Origin: CAVRGQ01 sp963720785
GTDB taxonomy: Bacteria; Actinomycetota; Acidimicrobiia; IMCC26256; DASPTH01
Assembly (NCBI GenBank): GCA_963720785.1
Contig: CAVRGQ010000009.1
Location: 372,001-436,000, forward strand
Length of the DNA stretch: 64,000 bases
Direction: 5' to 3'
Within the stretch, counting starts at the first letter, position 1. The number at the start of each line of letters is the position of its first letter. Below, piece by piece: positions 1-8,574 of this stretch. The notes beneath the pieces were generated by a model. It was not told where the DNA came from. It made no database searches and saw nothing but the letters and a program-made list of their open reading frames with translations. Made by a program: the position numbers and the translations under genes.

Positions 1-163
1 CCGCGACCACTTCCGCCTCGGCGGCGTCGAGGTCGGCGACCACAACCGCCGAGCCCGATGCGGCGAACTCCTCGGCCAGGGCGCGGCCGATCCCGCTGGC
101 GGCACCGGTCACCACTGCGACTCGCCCGGCGCCGATCACTCCCTCGTTCCCTGCGTCCGTCAT
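1..163 (-). CDS. Short-chain dehydrogenase/reductase, N-terminal fragment (runs off left edge)
   Basis: Only the first 54 codons of this short-chain dehydrogenase/reductase lie in the window. The dinucleotide-binding signature TGAASGIG is at residues 19-26, and an acidic VADLD turn at residues 42-46 follows the second strand, which in this family usually favours NAD(H). The ATG at 163 has a strong ribosome-binding site, GGGGAGGAG, about seven bases upstream. The oxidoreductase gene at 216-1193 ends 52 bases upstream on the same strand, so both may be expressed from the promoter/operator near 1280. The catalytic YxxxK and substrate region are outside the window, so the reaction cannot be named. 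Confidence 0.85.
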   Translation of the reverse strand, partial: MTDAGNEGVIGAGRVAVVTGAASGIGRALAEEFAASGSAVVVADLDAAEAEVVA

Positions 164-215
164 GCCGGTCTCCTCCCCTTGCGATCCGCGACCGTCGAGT
201 CGAATGCGCGCGCCC

Positions 216-1193
216 TCACGGCACCATCACCAGCTTGCCGACGACGCTCCGATCGGCCATGCGTTGGAGGGCGGCGGGCAACTCGTCGAACGGGACTTCG
301 TCCGTCACGGCGTTGCGCAGGCGGCCGTCGGCCACGAGACCGGCAAGGCTGGCGTGGATGGCGTCGAGCCCCTCACGCGAGTACCCACCGGCGAACACGC
401 CGACGAGCGAAGTGTTCGTGACGACGAGGTCGTGGGTCACCAGGTTCGGCCATCGGCCGGAGGCGAATCCGACGGCAAGCAGTCGGCCGAACCGGGCCAT
501 GGCGCCAGCGGCGTCCTCGGCCAGCGAACCGCCCACCGGGTCATAGACCAGGTCGACGCCACGCCCACTGGTGATCTCCCGCAGCAGGGGCGCGATCGGT
601 CCGTCGCGGTGGTTGATCGTCTCGTCGGCGCCGAGGCCCCGACAGAACGCGGCGCGCTCGTCATCGCTCACGACTGCGATGACCCGCGCGCCGAGCGCAT
701 GTCCGAGCTGGACGGCCGCAATGCCACTCCCGCCGGCGGCACCGAGGACGGCAAGCCAATCGCCTGGCGCGACGTCCCCACGATCCACGAGGCCGATCCA
801 GCCCGTGAGGTGCGGGATCCAGAATCCCGCCGCCTCGGCATCGGTCAACCCGTCGGGGACGGCGAACGCGCCATCGGCCGCGACCAGGCACTCCTCGGCG
901 AACGAGCCGTGTCCCTCCATGAACGAGGTCACGCTCATGATCCGCGCCCCGACCGCGAGGTCGACCCCTTCGCCGACCGCGGTGATCGTCCCGCTCGCTT
1001 CCTGGCCGGAGGTGAACGGCAGCGGCGGTGTGAGCGGATACGTGCCGCGGCACATGAAGACGTCGGGCAGGCCGATCCCTGCCGCGGCCACCCGGATGCG
1101 GACCTGGCCGGGCCCGGGCGCCGGCACCTCGAGCTCGACCTGGTGCAGCACGTCGATCGGCTCCCCGGCCCTCTGCACCTGCCATGCGCGCAT
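216..1193 (-). CDS. Zinc-independent MDR-family NADPH:quinone oxidoreductase-like protein
   Basis: The 325-residue product matches the medium-chain dehydrogenase/reductase fold of the quinone oxidoreductase type. An N-terminal GroES-like domain (about residues 1-125, with VRIRVAAAGIGLPDVFMCRG near 30-50) is followed by a Rossmann domain with GAAGGSGIAAVQLG near residue 150 and a C-terminal VVGKLVMVP. The structural-zinc cysteine cluster of alcohol dehydrogenases is absent, as in QOR enzymes. I chose the ATG at 1193 because AGAGGGGG lies a few bases upstream and family members begin MRAW-like; the frame stays open to 1247. It precedes an SDR gene on the same strand, and a perfect inverted repeat at 1267-1293 suggests control by a dedicated repressor. 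The substrate is unknown. Confidence 0.85.
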   Translation of the reverse strand: MRAWQVQRAGEPIDVLHQVELEVPAPGPGQVRIRVAAAGIGLPDVFMCRGTYPLTPPLPFTSGQEASGTITAVGEGVDLAVGARIMSVTSFMEGHGSFAEECLVAADGAFAVPDGLTDAEAAGFWIPHLTGWIGLVDRGDVAPGDWLAVLGAAGGSGIAAVQLGHALGARVIAVVSDDERAAFCRGLGADETINHRDGPIAPLLREITSGRGVDLVYDPVGGSLAEDAAGAMARFGRLLAVGFASGRWPNLVTHDLVVTNTSLVGVFAGGYSREGLDAIHASLAGLVADGRLRNAVTDEVPFDELPAALQRMADRSVVGKLVMVP

Positions 1194-1266
1194 CAGGAGC
1201 CCCCTCTGAGCAATCTCGTCCCTCGCATCCCGCGCCCGCGGCTCCACAGCCGGCGAGAAAAAATCA

Positions 1267-1293
1267 CAGTGTGATCATAGATCGATCACACTG
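1267..1293 (-). promoter_or_regulatory. Perfect 10-bp inverted repeat, candidate repressor operator overlapping a -10 box
   Basis: The arms CAGTGTGATC (1267-1276) and GATCACACTG (1284-1293) are exact reverse complements separated by seven bases. On the minus strand the sequence TATGAT (1274-1279) inside the palindrome resembles a sigma-70 -10 element directed at the oxidoreductase gene starting at 1193. A repressor bound here would block that promoter. The size and symmetry fit a TetR- or GntR-type dimer site. No regulator gene is adjacent, so the cognate protein is unknown. Confidence 0.55.
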
Positions 1294-1482
1294 GGCTCTG
1301 CAGGGCGGCCATGCTGTGTCGCCAGTCGGTCCTGCCGCTGCGGCACATCGCGACATGCCGCGGCAGGATCGCGGCACGGCGGACGCGAGGCCGGGTGCGA
1401 CGGCACCCGTGCGGGGTGGCGCTCCCCTGCCATGCCTGGCGCTCCGACTCACGGATGCGTGCACGACCGACCCGGGAGGGAG

Positions 1483-1556
1483 TGGGCGTTGAGGGACTCG
1501 AACCCCCGACCTACGCCTTGTAAGGGCGGCGCTCTGACCAACTGAGCTAAACGCCC
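1483..1556 (-). tRNA. tRNA-Val (anticodon TAC)
   Basis: The minus strand folds into a complete cloverleaf of 74 nucleotides: acceptor GGGCGTT paired with AACGCCC, D-arm GCTC/GAGC, anticodon loop CTTACAA with anticodon TAC, T-arm GGGGG-TTCGAGT-CCCTC and discriminator A. The first anticodon-stem pair (27-43) is C opposite T, a mismatch. CCA is not encoded. TAC reads GUA valine codons. Confidence 0.92.
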
Positions 1557-1734
1557 GGGGTCCGCCAAGGTAGCGGACCGGCGGCCAGGCGACCGCGGAC
1601 GACGCGTCGACCCGACGCGAAACGGATCGGCGCAAAGCTTGACCGCAGGCGGACCGGGGCTCGCTGGGGACCCGGGGGGAGTGTGTCCCCGGCACGTCAC
1701 CCCGGCCCACCTCTGTGCGGTGTCCTGACCCGGC

Positions 1735-2082
1735 CTACGCGCTCACCCGTTCGGGTGCCACGTAGACCGGGACGAGCTCTTCGATGGTCGGTTCGGGCCG
1801 CGCCACCTTCGGCGGCCGGCCGCGCCGACGCTTCTGCGCGAGCACCTTGCCGTTGGCGAGGAGCTCGCCGCCCCACACGCCCCACGGCTCGCGCCGTTCG
1901 AGCGCGCCCGCGAGGCACTCCTCGCGCACGGGGCACTCCTGGCAGAAGGCCTTGGCCCGCAGGATGTCGTCGATCTGCTCGGAGAAGAACAGGTCGACCA
2001 GTGCGCTGGAGGTGTCGGCGCAGCGCGCCTCGTCCCTCCACGTCTCTTGCTGGATCAGTTCGGTCGCTTCGAGTGCGAACAT
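1735..2082 (-). CDS. WhiB-family iron-sulfur transcriptional regulator
   Basis: The 115-residue product has the four conserved WhiB cysteines (C21, C47, C50, C56, the last three as CQECPVREEC) that bind a 4Fe-4S cluster. It also has the GVWGG turn at 68-72 and a basic AT-hook-like KRRRGRPPK at 84-92 for DNA contact. WhiB proteins are restricted to actinobacteria and their phages and act with the principal sigma factor. The ATG at 2082 is preceded by CCAGGGGAAA; the frame stays open further upstream but that part is low complexity. A long leader with CCGA-type repeats (2116-2163) lies upstream. The developmental or redox role cannot be assigned from sequence. Confidence 0.93.
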   Translation of the reverse strand: MFALEATELIQQETWRDEARCADTSSALVDLFFSEQIDDILRAKAFCQECPVREECLAGALERREPWGVWGGELLANGKVLAQKRRRGRPPKVARPEPTIEELVPVYVAPERVSA

Positions 2083-2115
2083 CGCCGTTTCCCCTGGCTC
2101 GGTGCTTCGTTCGTG

Positions 2116-2163
2116 TCGGTCGTCGGTCGTCGGTCGGTGGGTTGGTCGGTCGGTCGGTGGGCG
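2116..2163. repeat. TCGG-rich tandem repeat in the whiB leader
   Basis: This 48-base stretch is built of TCGG/TCGTCGG units and includes a 13-base element, GTCGGTCGGTGGG, present exactly at 2129-2141 and 2149-2161. In the whiB transcript it would read as an unstructured C/A/G-rich leader between the hairpin at 2187-2208 and the ribosome-binding site. Such simple repeats can vary in copy number. Confidence 0.7.
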
Positions 2164-2186
2164 GAACTGTCCGGAAATACAAGAAA

Positions 2187-2208
2187 GCCGCCGGGATGCC
2201 CCGGCGGC
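2187..2208 (-). terminator. Rho-independent terminator after the 69-aa gene
   Basis: A 9-bp perfect GC stem (2187-2195 with 2200-2208) with a 4-base loop is followed on the minus strand by the T-rich run TTTCTTGTATTT. It lies 30 bases past the stop of the small gene at 2238-2447 and about 105 bases before the whiB start, so it would separate the two transcripts or attenuate read-through into whiB. Confidence 0.7.
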
Positions 2209-2237
2209 CTGGGTGGTACTCCCTCGTGGTGCGTGCG

Positions 2238-2447
2238 TTACGAGGTGGTCACCAGGAGCCGGGGCTCGGGCTTGTGGGCGGTCGCCATGAACGACGGAAT
2301 CGACCACGAGCCGATGAGGACATTGCGCTTGTCGGCGTGGGCGCAGGTGGCGCCGTAACCGACGTGGCGGGCTGCGCTGGCTTCCCGGACGCGCGCGACG
2401 CCGGCGGCTGCGGTGAACCCGGAGCGCTGGGTGGTCGTGGCGTACAT
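2238..2447 (-). CDS. Hypothetical 69-aa protein with its own RBS and terminator
   Basis: I do not recognise this short protein (starts MYATTTQRSG, ends RLLVTTS). It is supported by GAAGGA six bases before the ATG and by an intrinsic terminator 30 bases after the stop. It has no membrane segment or signal peptide, a slightly basic mixed composition and a single cysteine near residue 50. The frame extends upstream to 2537 through a proline-rich stretch that looks non-coding. It lies between the DUF2510 gene and whiB on the same strand and could be a small regulatory or stress protein. Function unknown. Confidence 0.5.
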   Translation of the reverse strand: MYATTTQRSGFTAAAGVARVREASAARHVGYGATCAHADKRNVLIGSWSIPSFMATAHKPEPRLLVTTS

Positions 2448-2533
2448 CGGTGGTCCTTCGTCCTCGGCTGGTGCGGGCGGTGCGGGTGGTTCAGGTGGAA
2501 CGGGTACAGGGAAGCAGATGAGTCCCCGACCGG

Positions 2534-3421
2534 TCAAACGATTTTATCGTCTTCACCCAGCCGGAAGCCGGCAATCATCGCGACGGCGGCCGATCCGACC
2601 ATGATCCAGAGGCCCGTGCCGATCTCCGCGACCACGGTGGACGACAGATTCATCTGCTGCATGGTGTCGTAGGTCTGGAGCAGATCCCACACCACGCAGC
2701 CGGTCAGGACCATGGCCACGCCCATGGCCACCCACCGCATCTTGCGCATCTGCACCGAGAGCAACGCGGCGATGGCCAGGGCCACGGCGCCGATCCAGTA
2801 CCCCCAGCCCCGGCCCATGTCGAAACCGGTGCGGTGGAAGGTGATGCCGTCGACGGTCCATTGCAGCCAGGGCAGGTAGGCGCCCGTGGCCAGGCCACCG
2901 GCGGCCAGGGCGACGATGCCGGCCCGGCCGTAGTTGGCAGGCGAGTGCATCTCGAGCGCGTGGCGGCGGCGGGGCTCGAGGTCGGGGCCGGCGAGGGGCG
3001 ACTTGTACGACTCGTCCTCGTCGACGAAGGACCGGAAGAAGCCCCGGATCCGGGCCAGGAAGCCGACTTTGACCTTGGCGGGTTTGGCCGGCTTGGCGGG
3101 GGCGGTGCGCAGTGCGGCGGGGTCCTCCACGCCGAAGGGCGCGATCGGTGCCGAGGTGCCGGGCGCGCCGGGCGCGCCGGGGCCGACCGCCGCGGCCACG
3201 GCGAGGGCGGACGCGGGCGGTGCCGGCGCAGTGTCGACCGGCGCGGGCCGGCTCGCGGGGGCGGGCGCGGTTGCGACCGGAGCGGGTGCAGGGCCCGGTC
3301 CGCCGCCGGGCGTCGAATTGGCGACGCGGTTCGTCCACTGGCCGTCCCAGTAGCGGTACTCGTACCGACCGGAGGGATCGGGCCGCCAACCAGGCTCGAG
3401 GGATGTCGTGCTGTTGGTCAT
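2534..3421 (-). CDS. DUF2510-domain membrane protein
   Basis: The 295-residue product opens with a DUF2510 motif (GWRPDPSGRYEYRYWDGQWT, residues 11-30), a short W/DP-rich module common on actinobacterial membrane proteins. A long proline/alanine-rich linker (about 35-115) follows, then a basic segment and four predicted membrane helices from about residue 165 to 290, for example YWIGAVALAIAALLSV. The ATG at 3421 has a GGAG about ten bases upstream. It is transcribed divergently from the serine hydrolase gene at 3475, with 53 bases between starts. The architecture suggests a cell-envelope protein, but the function is unknown. Confidence 0.8.
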   Translation of the reverse strand: MTNSTTSLEPGWRPDPSGRYEYRYWDGQWTNRVANSTPGGGPGPAPAPVATAPAPASRPAPVDTAPAPPASALAVAAAVGPGAPGAPGTSAPIAPFGVEDPAALRTAPAKPAKPAKVKVGFLARIRGFFRSFVDEDESYKSPLAGPDLEPRRRHALEMHSPANYGRAGIVALAAGGLATGAYLPWLQWTVDGITFHRTGFDMGRGWGYWIGAVALAIAALLSVQMRKMRWVAMGVAMVLTGCVVWDLLQTYDTMQQMNLSSTVVAEIGTGLWIMVGSAAVAMIAGFRLGEDDKIV

Positions 3422-3474
3422 GTGGGGCTCCGTCTGGGCACCTTCGCCGCCCTGCGCCTCTAGGCTTCGGCACC

Positions 3475-4693
3475 GTGCCGGGCGAACTTGACCGCGACCT
3501 CGACGGCCCAGTCGAAGGCGACCTGAACCTCGACCTCACAGCCGTCGCGGAAGTGGTGGAGCGCCAGCGGGCCGACGGCCTGCACGACTGCGCCCAGCTC
3601 TACGTGTCGCTCCGCGGCGAGCCCGTGGTCGACGTCGCGATCGGCGAGAGCAGGCCGGGCCGGAGCCTTGCGCACCGACGACGTGATGCTCTGGTACTCG
3701 TCGGGCAAACCGCTCACCGCGGTGGCCGTGCTCCAACTCTGGGAGCGGGGGCTCCTGGCCCTCGACGACCCGGTCGGGCGCTTCCTGCCCGGCTGGGGCA
3801 ACGGCAAGGAGCGGGCCACCCTGCGCCACGTGCTGACCCACACCGGCGGCTTCCCGATGTACGGCGACCCCGGGTTCGACCGCGACATCTCGGCCGCCGA
3901 GGCGCTCGAGCGCGTCGTCGCCGCGCCGGCAGCGTGGGATCCCGGCACCAAGGCCGGGTACCACCCGCTCAGCGGCTGGAAGGCCCTCGGCGCGGTGGTG
4001 GAGGTGGTCGACGGGCGGCCGATCGCGCAGTACCTGCACGACGAGCTGCTCACGCCGCTGGGCTGCGCCGAGTCGTCGCTCGGCGTGCCGCTCGAGCGAC
4101 AGGCCGAGTTGGGCGAGCGCCTGGTGCCCGTCGTCTGGAAGGGCCACATGTTCCCGCAGGTCGACGACGACGGCGGCTTGCGCATGGTCCCGTACCGGAT
4201 CGACGAGATCCACAACCAGCCGTGGCACGTGGCCAAGGTCGAGCCCGGCGCCTCGATGCGCGGCCCCGCGCACGAGCTGGGCCGGTTCTACGAGTCGCTG
4301 CTCGGCTACCACCCCGCCGGGCCCGCGTTGCTCGAGCCCCGCACCGTCGAGCTCATGGGCGCGGTGCACCGCATCGGCCTGAAGGACGCGCTGTTCGGGT
4401 ACGAGGCGCCATGGGGCCTCGGCGTCGCGGTCGCGATGACGGGCGGCGCGGGCCGCCGGGCGTTCGGCCACGGCGGGATGGCGTCGTCACGCGGGCTGTG
4501 CGACCCCGACCTCGGTCTCGTGATGGTGCTGGTGTGCAACGGGCTGCCCAACCCACTCGCCGCGGAGGCCCGCCTCGCCGAGGTCACCGACACCCTCTAC
4601 ACGGCCCTCTCCACCGAGTCCGCGCTCGGTGACGACGCGGCGCGCGTGCGCCTCCCCTACTCCCCCGGCCGCGCCACGCTGCTCGCGACCTGA
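3475..4693 (+). CDS. Serine hydrolase, beta-lactamase/esterase family, frame broken near 3660
   Basis: The product belongs to the class C beta-lactamase-like serine hydrolases (penicillin-binding-protein/esterase fold). The SxxK nucleophile motif is SSGK just after LRTDDVMLWY, the second motif appears as YHPLSGWK, and a HGG element (FGHGGM) lies near the C-terminus. Residues before the nucleophile (LHDCAQLYVSLRGEPVVDVAIGES) are encoded in a different frame from the rest; removing one base near 3655-3670 joins them as GRALRTDD. Total length is one base over a multiple of three. The GTG at 3475 is the first sensible start, but its RBS is weak. The substrate is unknown. Confidence 0.8.
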
Positions 4694-4715
4694 CCCCCGC
4701 CGTCGCGGGAATCGC

Positions 4716-5507
4716 TCAACCGGCGATGACGTCGAGGATCGTTGCGTGCACCGCCGGGTGGGCGGCGACGATGTCGCCGGAGGTCAGCCACTTGCGGTCG
4801 TCGCCCTGCCAGTCGGTGACCACGCCGCCCGCCTCGCGCACGATGCACGCGCCCGCGGCGACGTCCCACGTGCCGAGGTTCTGCTCGAAGTAGCCGTCGA
4901 ACACGCCTGCCGCGGTGAACGCGAGATCCATGCTCGCGGCGCCCGCGCGCCGCAGGTCCTCGAAGGTGAGCAGCGCGCGTTCGAACACCGGGAAGTACTC
5001 GGGCAGTCGCTCGCGCTTGGCGCGGAACGGGAAGCCCGTCGCGCAGATCGAGCTCTCGGGCACGCGGTCCGACACGTGGATCGGCGCGCCGTCGAGCGTC
5101 GCGCCGCCGCCCTTGCGGGCCGCGTAGACCTGGCCGAGCATCGGAGCCCGGATCACGCCCACGACCGGCTCGCCCACGGCCACCAGCGCGATCGACACGC
5201 CGACGATCGGGAAGCCGTGCACGAAGTTCGCGGTGCCGTCGAGTGGGTCGACGAACCAGCCCACCTCGGCGTCGCGGTCGCCGCCGGTCTCCTCGCCGAA
5301 AAAGGCGAGGTCGGGAGCAGCCGCGGCGAGCACCTCGCGCACCGCGTGCTCGCTCGCGGTGTCGGCGTCGCTCACCCAGTCGCCGGGTCCCTTCTCGCGC
5401 ACGTTGCGCGCACCACCGAACGCGTCGAGCACGATCCGCGCACCCGCAACCGACGCGTCGAGTGCAGCGCGCAGGAGCGCGTCGAGGTCGAGATCGGCAG
5501 TGGTCAC
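4716..5507 (-). CDS. Inositol monophosphatase family protein (downstream copy)
   Basis: The 263-residue enzyme has both signature motifs of the Mg-dependent inositol monophosphatase/fructose-bisphosphatase superfamily: FVDPLDGTANF near residue 83 and GTWDVAAGACIVREAGG near residue 210, plus the metal-binding EE of FFGEETGG. It should hydrolyse a sugar or inositol phosphate; candidates include inositol-1-phosphate and histidinol phosphate. The start is a GTG whose last two bases are shared with the TGA of the upstream paralogue (GTGA overlap), indicating translational coupling. The gene converges with the serine hydrolase gene, with 22 bases between stops. Confidence 0.9.
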   Translation of the reverse strand: MTTADLDLDALLRAALDASVAGARIVLDAFGGARNVREKGPGDWVSDADTASEHAVREVLAAAAPDLAFFGEETGGDRDAEVGWFVDPLDGTANFVHGFPIVGVSIALVAVGEPVVGVIRAPMLGQVYAARKGGGATLDGAPIHVSDRVPESSICATGFPFRAKRERLPEYFPVFERALLTFEDLRRAGAASMDLAFTAAGVFDGYFEQNLGTWDVAAGACIVREAGGVVTDWQGDDRKWLTSGDIVAAHPAVHATILDVIAG

Positions 5508-6251
5508 GCGACGGCCTCCCGGAGGGCAGCGACGAGCTCGGGTGTACCGGCGGCGAGGAGTTGCCGGCGCACGGTGGGATCGGCCAGGTCGAGGTCGCGA
5601 CCCTCGGCGTCGACCACGGTCGCGCCGGCTTCGCGACACACGAGCAGCGCGCCGAGGTAGTCCCACGGCGCGTGTTGGTTGGCGTGACCGTCGAGGTAGC
5701 CGTCGACGTGGCCGGCGGCGACGTCGCACAGCGCGAGCGCGGCGGAGCCGAGCGCGCGGAACTGCCGCCAGCCGACGATCGCGCGGCGGGAGGCCCGAGA
5801 TCGCGACGACGGAACGCGCGAGGTCGGTGGTGGGTGCCACTGTGATCGGCGTGTCGTCGAGCCATGCGGCCTCGCCGCGGATCGCGGTGTAGCGCGCGCC
5901 GGTGACACCGTGCTGCACGAGGGAGCACAGCGGACCGTCGGCGTCGAGCGCGCAGATCGAGATGCACCAGTACGGGATCTGACGCGCGCAGTTGGTGGAG
6001 CCGTCGACGGGATCGAGCACCACCGTGATCGCCGCGTCGTCGGGGCCGGTCCAGCCCGACTCCTCACTCAACACGCGCACGCCCGCGGCGTGCAGCACGG
6101 GCAGCACCGCGGCGTCGGCGACGAGGTCGAGCGCGTACTGCCCGGGCTTGTCGGTGCGGGCGCGCCGGTCGGGCGCGGCGATGGTGGCCAGCGCGCCGCG
6201 TTGCGCGGCGCCGCACACGTCGAAGAGTTCGAGCAGCTCGTGGGGACCCAC
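5504..6251 (-). CDS. Inositol monophosphatase family protein (upstream copy), frame broken near 5785
   Basis: This is a second inositol-monophosphatase-like gene directly upstream of and overlapping the first. LDPVDGSTN (metal-binding motif 1) and LSEESGW are encoded in one frame. The second motif, in the variant form APWDYLGALLVCREAGATV, is in the next frame. Removing one base near 5776-5793 joins SGLPP to IVGWRQFRALGSAALALCDVAAGHVDGYLDG and restores about 248 residues. The start is GTG at 6251 with a weak RBS. WDYLGA replaces the usual WDxAAG, so substrate or metal handling may differ from the neighbour. The tandem pair may form a heterodimer or act on different substrates. Confidence 0.85.
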
Positions 6252-6306
6252 GGGCGGTCAGGCTAGGCGGCCACCCTCAGGCGGCCAGTCTCCGGGTAGC
6301 CGGTCC

Positions 6307-8552
6307 TCACGCCGGGTGCACGCTCACCACCGCGTTGTAGTCGGGCACCTTCGAGGCGGCGTCGTGCACACCCGCGCCCAGCAGCACGTTGCCCTCGGGG
6401 AAGAGCACCTGGAGGTTCCCGGGCCGGATCCGGCTGAGCATGACCCGCCCCGGCAATTCGCCGTGGTCCGAGCGCAGCACGACACGGCTCCCGTCCCGCA
6501 GGCCGAGGCGCTCGGCGTCGGCCGGTGCCATGAACACGGCGTCGCGTCCGGCTCCCGTGAGGGGATCCCGGTCGGCGTGGACCATGGTGTTGAACTGCTT
6601 GCCGCGCCGGGTACTCACCCGGAACATCCCCTCCGGCAGCGAACGGTCGGGCGGAGTCACGGCACGGAAGCGGGCGCGGCCGTCGGACGTCGGGAACACC
6701 CCGCCCTCGCACAGCCTGGTCCCGCCCCACTGCACCGAGTCACCCGTGGTCCGCAGCGTGTCGATCCCGGCGTACGCCGGCACGACCCGTGCAATCTCCC
6801 GGCGGAGGTCGTCCCCCGAGTCGAAATGCATGAGATGCGCCGCGCTCCGGATCGAAGTGTCGTGCCAGGTCGACGAAGATCTCCCACTCACTGCGCGACT
6901 CGCCGGGACGGGGCCCGGTGATCTCGGGGCTGAAGGCGATTCGCCGCTCGGTCGTCGTCTCGGTGCCTCCATCCCGTTGTTCGTAGCGGGTCGCCGCCGG
7001 CAGCAGCACCACGGTGTCCGCAGGTTCGACGAGCATCTGACTGGTCACCACGATGTCCTGGTGCACGCGCAGCGGCACCGCCGCGAGGCAGCGCTCCACG
7101 TACGGCGGATCGGGGAGCACCTCGAGGAAGTTGCCTCCCGACGAGTAGAGGACGTCGAGATCGCCCGCCAGCGCGCGCTCGAGCATCTCCTCCGCGCTGA
7201 GCCCGGGCCGGTCGCCGACGGCGAACCCATACTCCCGAGCGAGGCGCGCTGCGTTCTCCGCGTTCACCTCGATCCCGCCCGGGAGCGCGGTGGCGTACGC
7301 GCCCATCTCCGCGCCGCCCTGCACTCCCGAGTGCCCGCGAATCGGCATGAGCCCCGCGCCCGGACGGCCGACGTTACCGCGCACGAGACCGAGGTCGACG
7401 ATGGCGGCGACGCTGTCGGTACCGTGCTCGTGCTGCGTGATGCCCATCGACCAGATCAGCACCGCCGACTTCGCACCCGCATACATGCGGGCGAAGCGCT
7501 CCATGTCGGCGCGCGTCGTGCCGGACAACCGCTCGAGGTCCTCGAACGACTGTGCGTCGAGTGCGGCGACCATGTCGTCGAAGCCGGTGGTGTGCTCGGC
7601 GACGAAGCGCTCGTCGATCTTGCCCTCGGCGACCAGCACCTTGAGCACACCGTTCACGAACGCGAGATCGCCGCCCGTGTCGACCTCGAAGAACTCATCG
7701 GTCATCTGCGTGCCGAACATCGCGCTCTCCACGTTGCTCGGCACCCAGTACCTGTCGAGGCCTGGCTCGCGGTACGGGTTGACCACCGCCACCTTCGCCC
7801 CGCGCTTGCGGGCGAGGAAGAGGTACTTCATGAACACCGGCTGCGCGTTCGCCACGTTCGAGCCGAACAGCACGATGAGGTCACTGTTGATCACGTCGGA
7901 ATAGGAGCACGTGGTCGCGGCGACACCGATCGACTGCTTCAGCGCGACGGTCGAGGGCGCGTGGCAGCACGCGAGCGGCGTTGTCGATGTTGTTGGTGCC
8001 GACGAACCGGGTAAATTTCTGCGCCGCGTAGTACGTCTCGTTCGTGATGCCACGCGCGGTCATGTACACGCCGAGGCGATCAGGATCGGTCGCGCGCAGT
8101 CGCTCGGCCACGAGATCGAGCGCGTCGTCCCACGACACGCGGGTGAAGCCGGGTTCGCCCTTGCGGCGCACCATGGGGTGGCCGAGGCGACCGAGGTCGC
8201 GCAGCTCCTTGCTCGACTGGCGGCGCAGCGACGCGACGTCGCCAAGGATGGCAGGGTCGAGCGCGCCCATCGTGTTGGTGCGCAGGAGGTTGAGCCGAGT
8301 GCTGCAGAGGTGCACTCCGGTGATGGTCCAGTCGTGGACCCCGGCGACACCGAGCGCGCAGCCGTCGCACACGCCCTGGTGGAGGATGCGGTACGCGTAC
8401 GGGAGGTTGTCGCGGTTCTCCCAGACGGTCTTCGCCATCTCCTTGTAGGCATTCGGCTTCGTCTCGCCGGCGCCGTAGGGCTTCCACCCGACCCACAGGC
8501 CGCGCTTCAGTCCCTTCGGCGCCTTGATCTTCGCCGAGTTCTTCCAGGCCAC
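6307..8552 (-). CDS. FdhF/YdeP-type molybdopterin oxidoreductase (formate dehydrogenase alpha-like), two frame breaks
   Basis: The product is a bis-MGD molybdopterin oxidoreductase of about 747 residues. The N-terminal cysteines CDGCALG and LCSTR fit the iron-sulfur region. NNIDNAAR precedes the position of the catalytic Cys/Sec (compare ARVUHGPS in E. coli FdhF), which here would read as VCHAPS. LFGSNVANAQP and GHSGVQGGAEMG are pterin-binding regions, and the C-terminal molydopterin-dinucleotide-binding domain includes GLRDGSRVVLRSDHG. The gene is split over three frames; removing one base near 7962-7973 and another near 6837-6848 restores it. The first break falls next to the active-site residue. 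Start is GTG at 8552. Operon context with fdhD and mobA supports a Mo/bis-MGD enzyme; formate as substrate is an inference. Confidence 0.85.
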
Positions 8553-8574
8553 GTTGCGCTCCGCTCCGCAGTGA

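Noticed and set aside
1294..1482. Short inverted repeats between the operator and tRNA-Val
   Set aside because: Several GC-rich self-complementary words occur (for example GGGTGC/GCACCC), but none is longer than chance expectation at this GC content and no T-tract follows.
2116..2163. TCGG repeat as a CRISPR array
   Set aside because: Units are only four to eight bases long with no spacers of constant length and no cas genes nearby.
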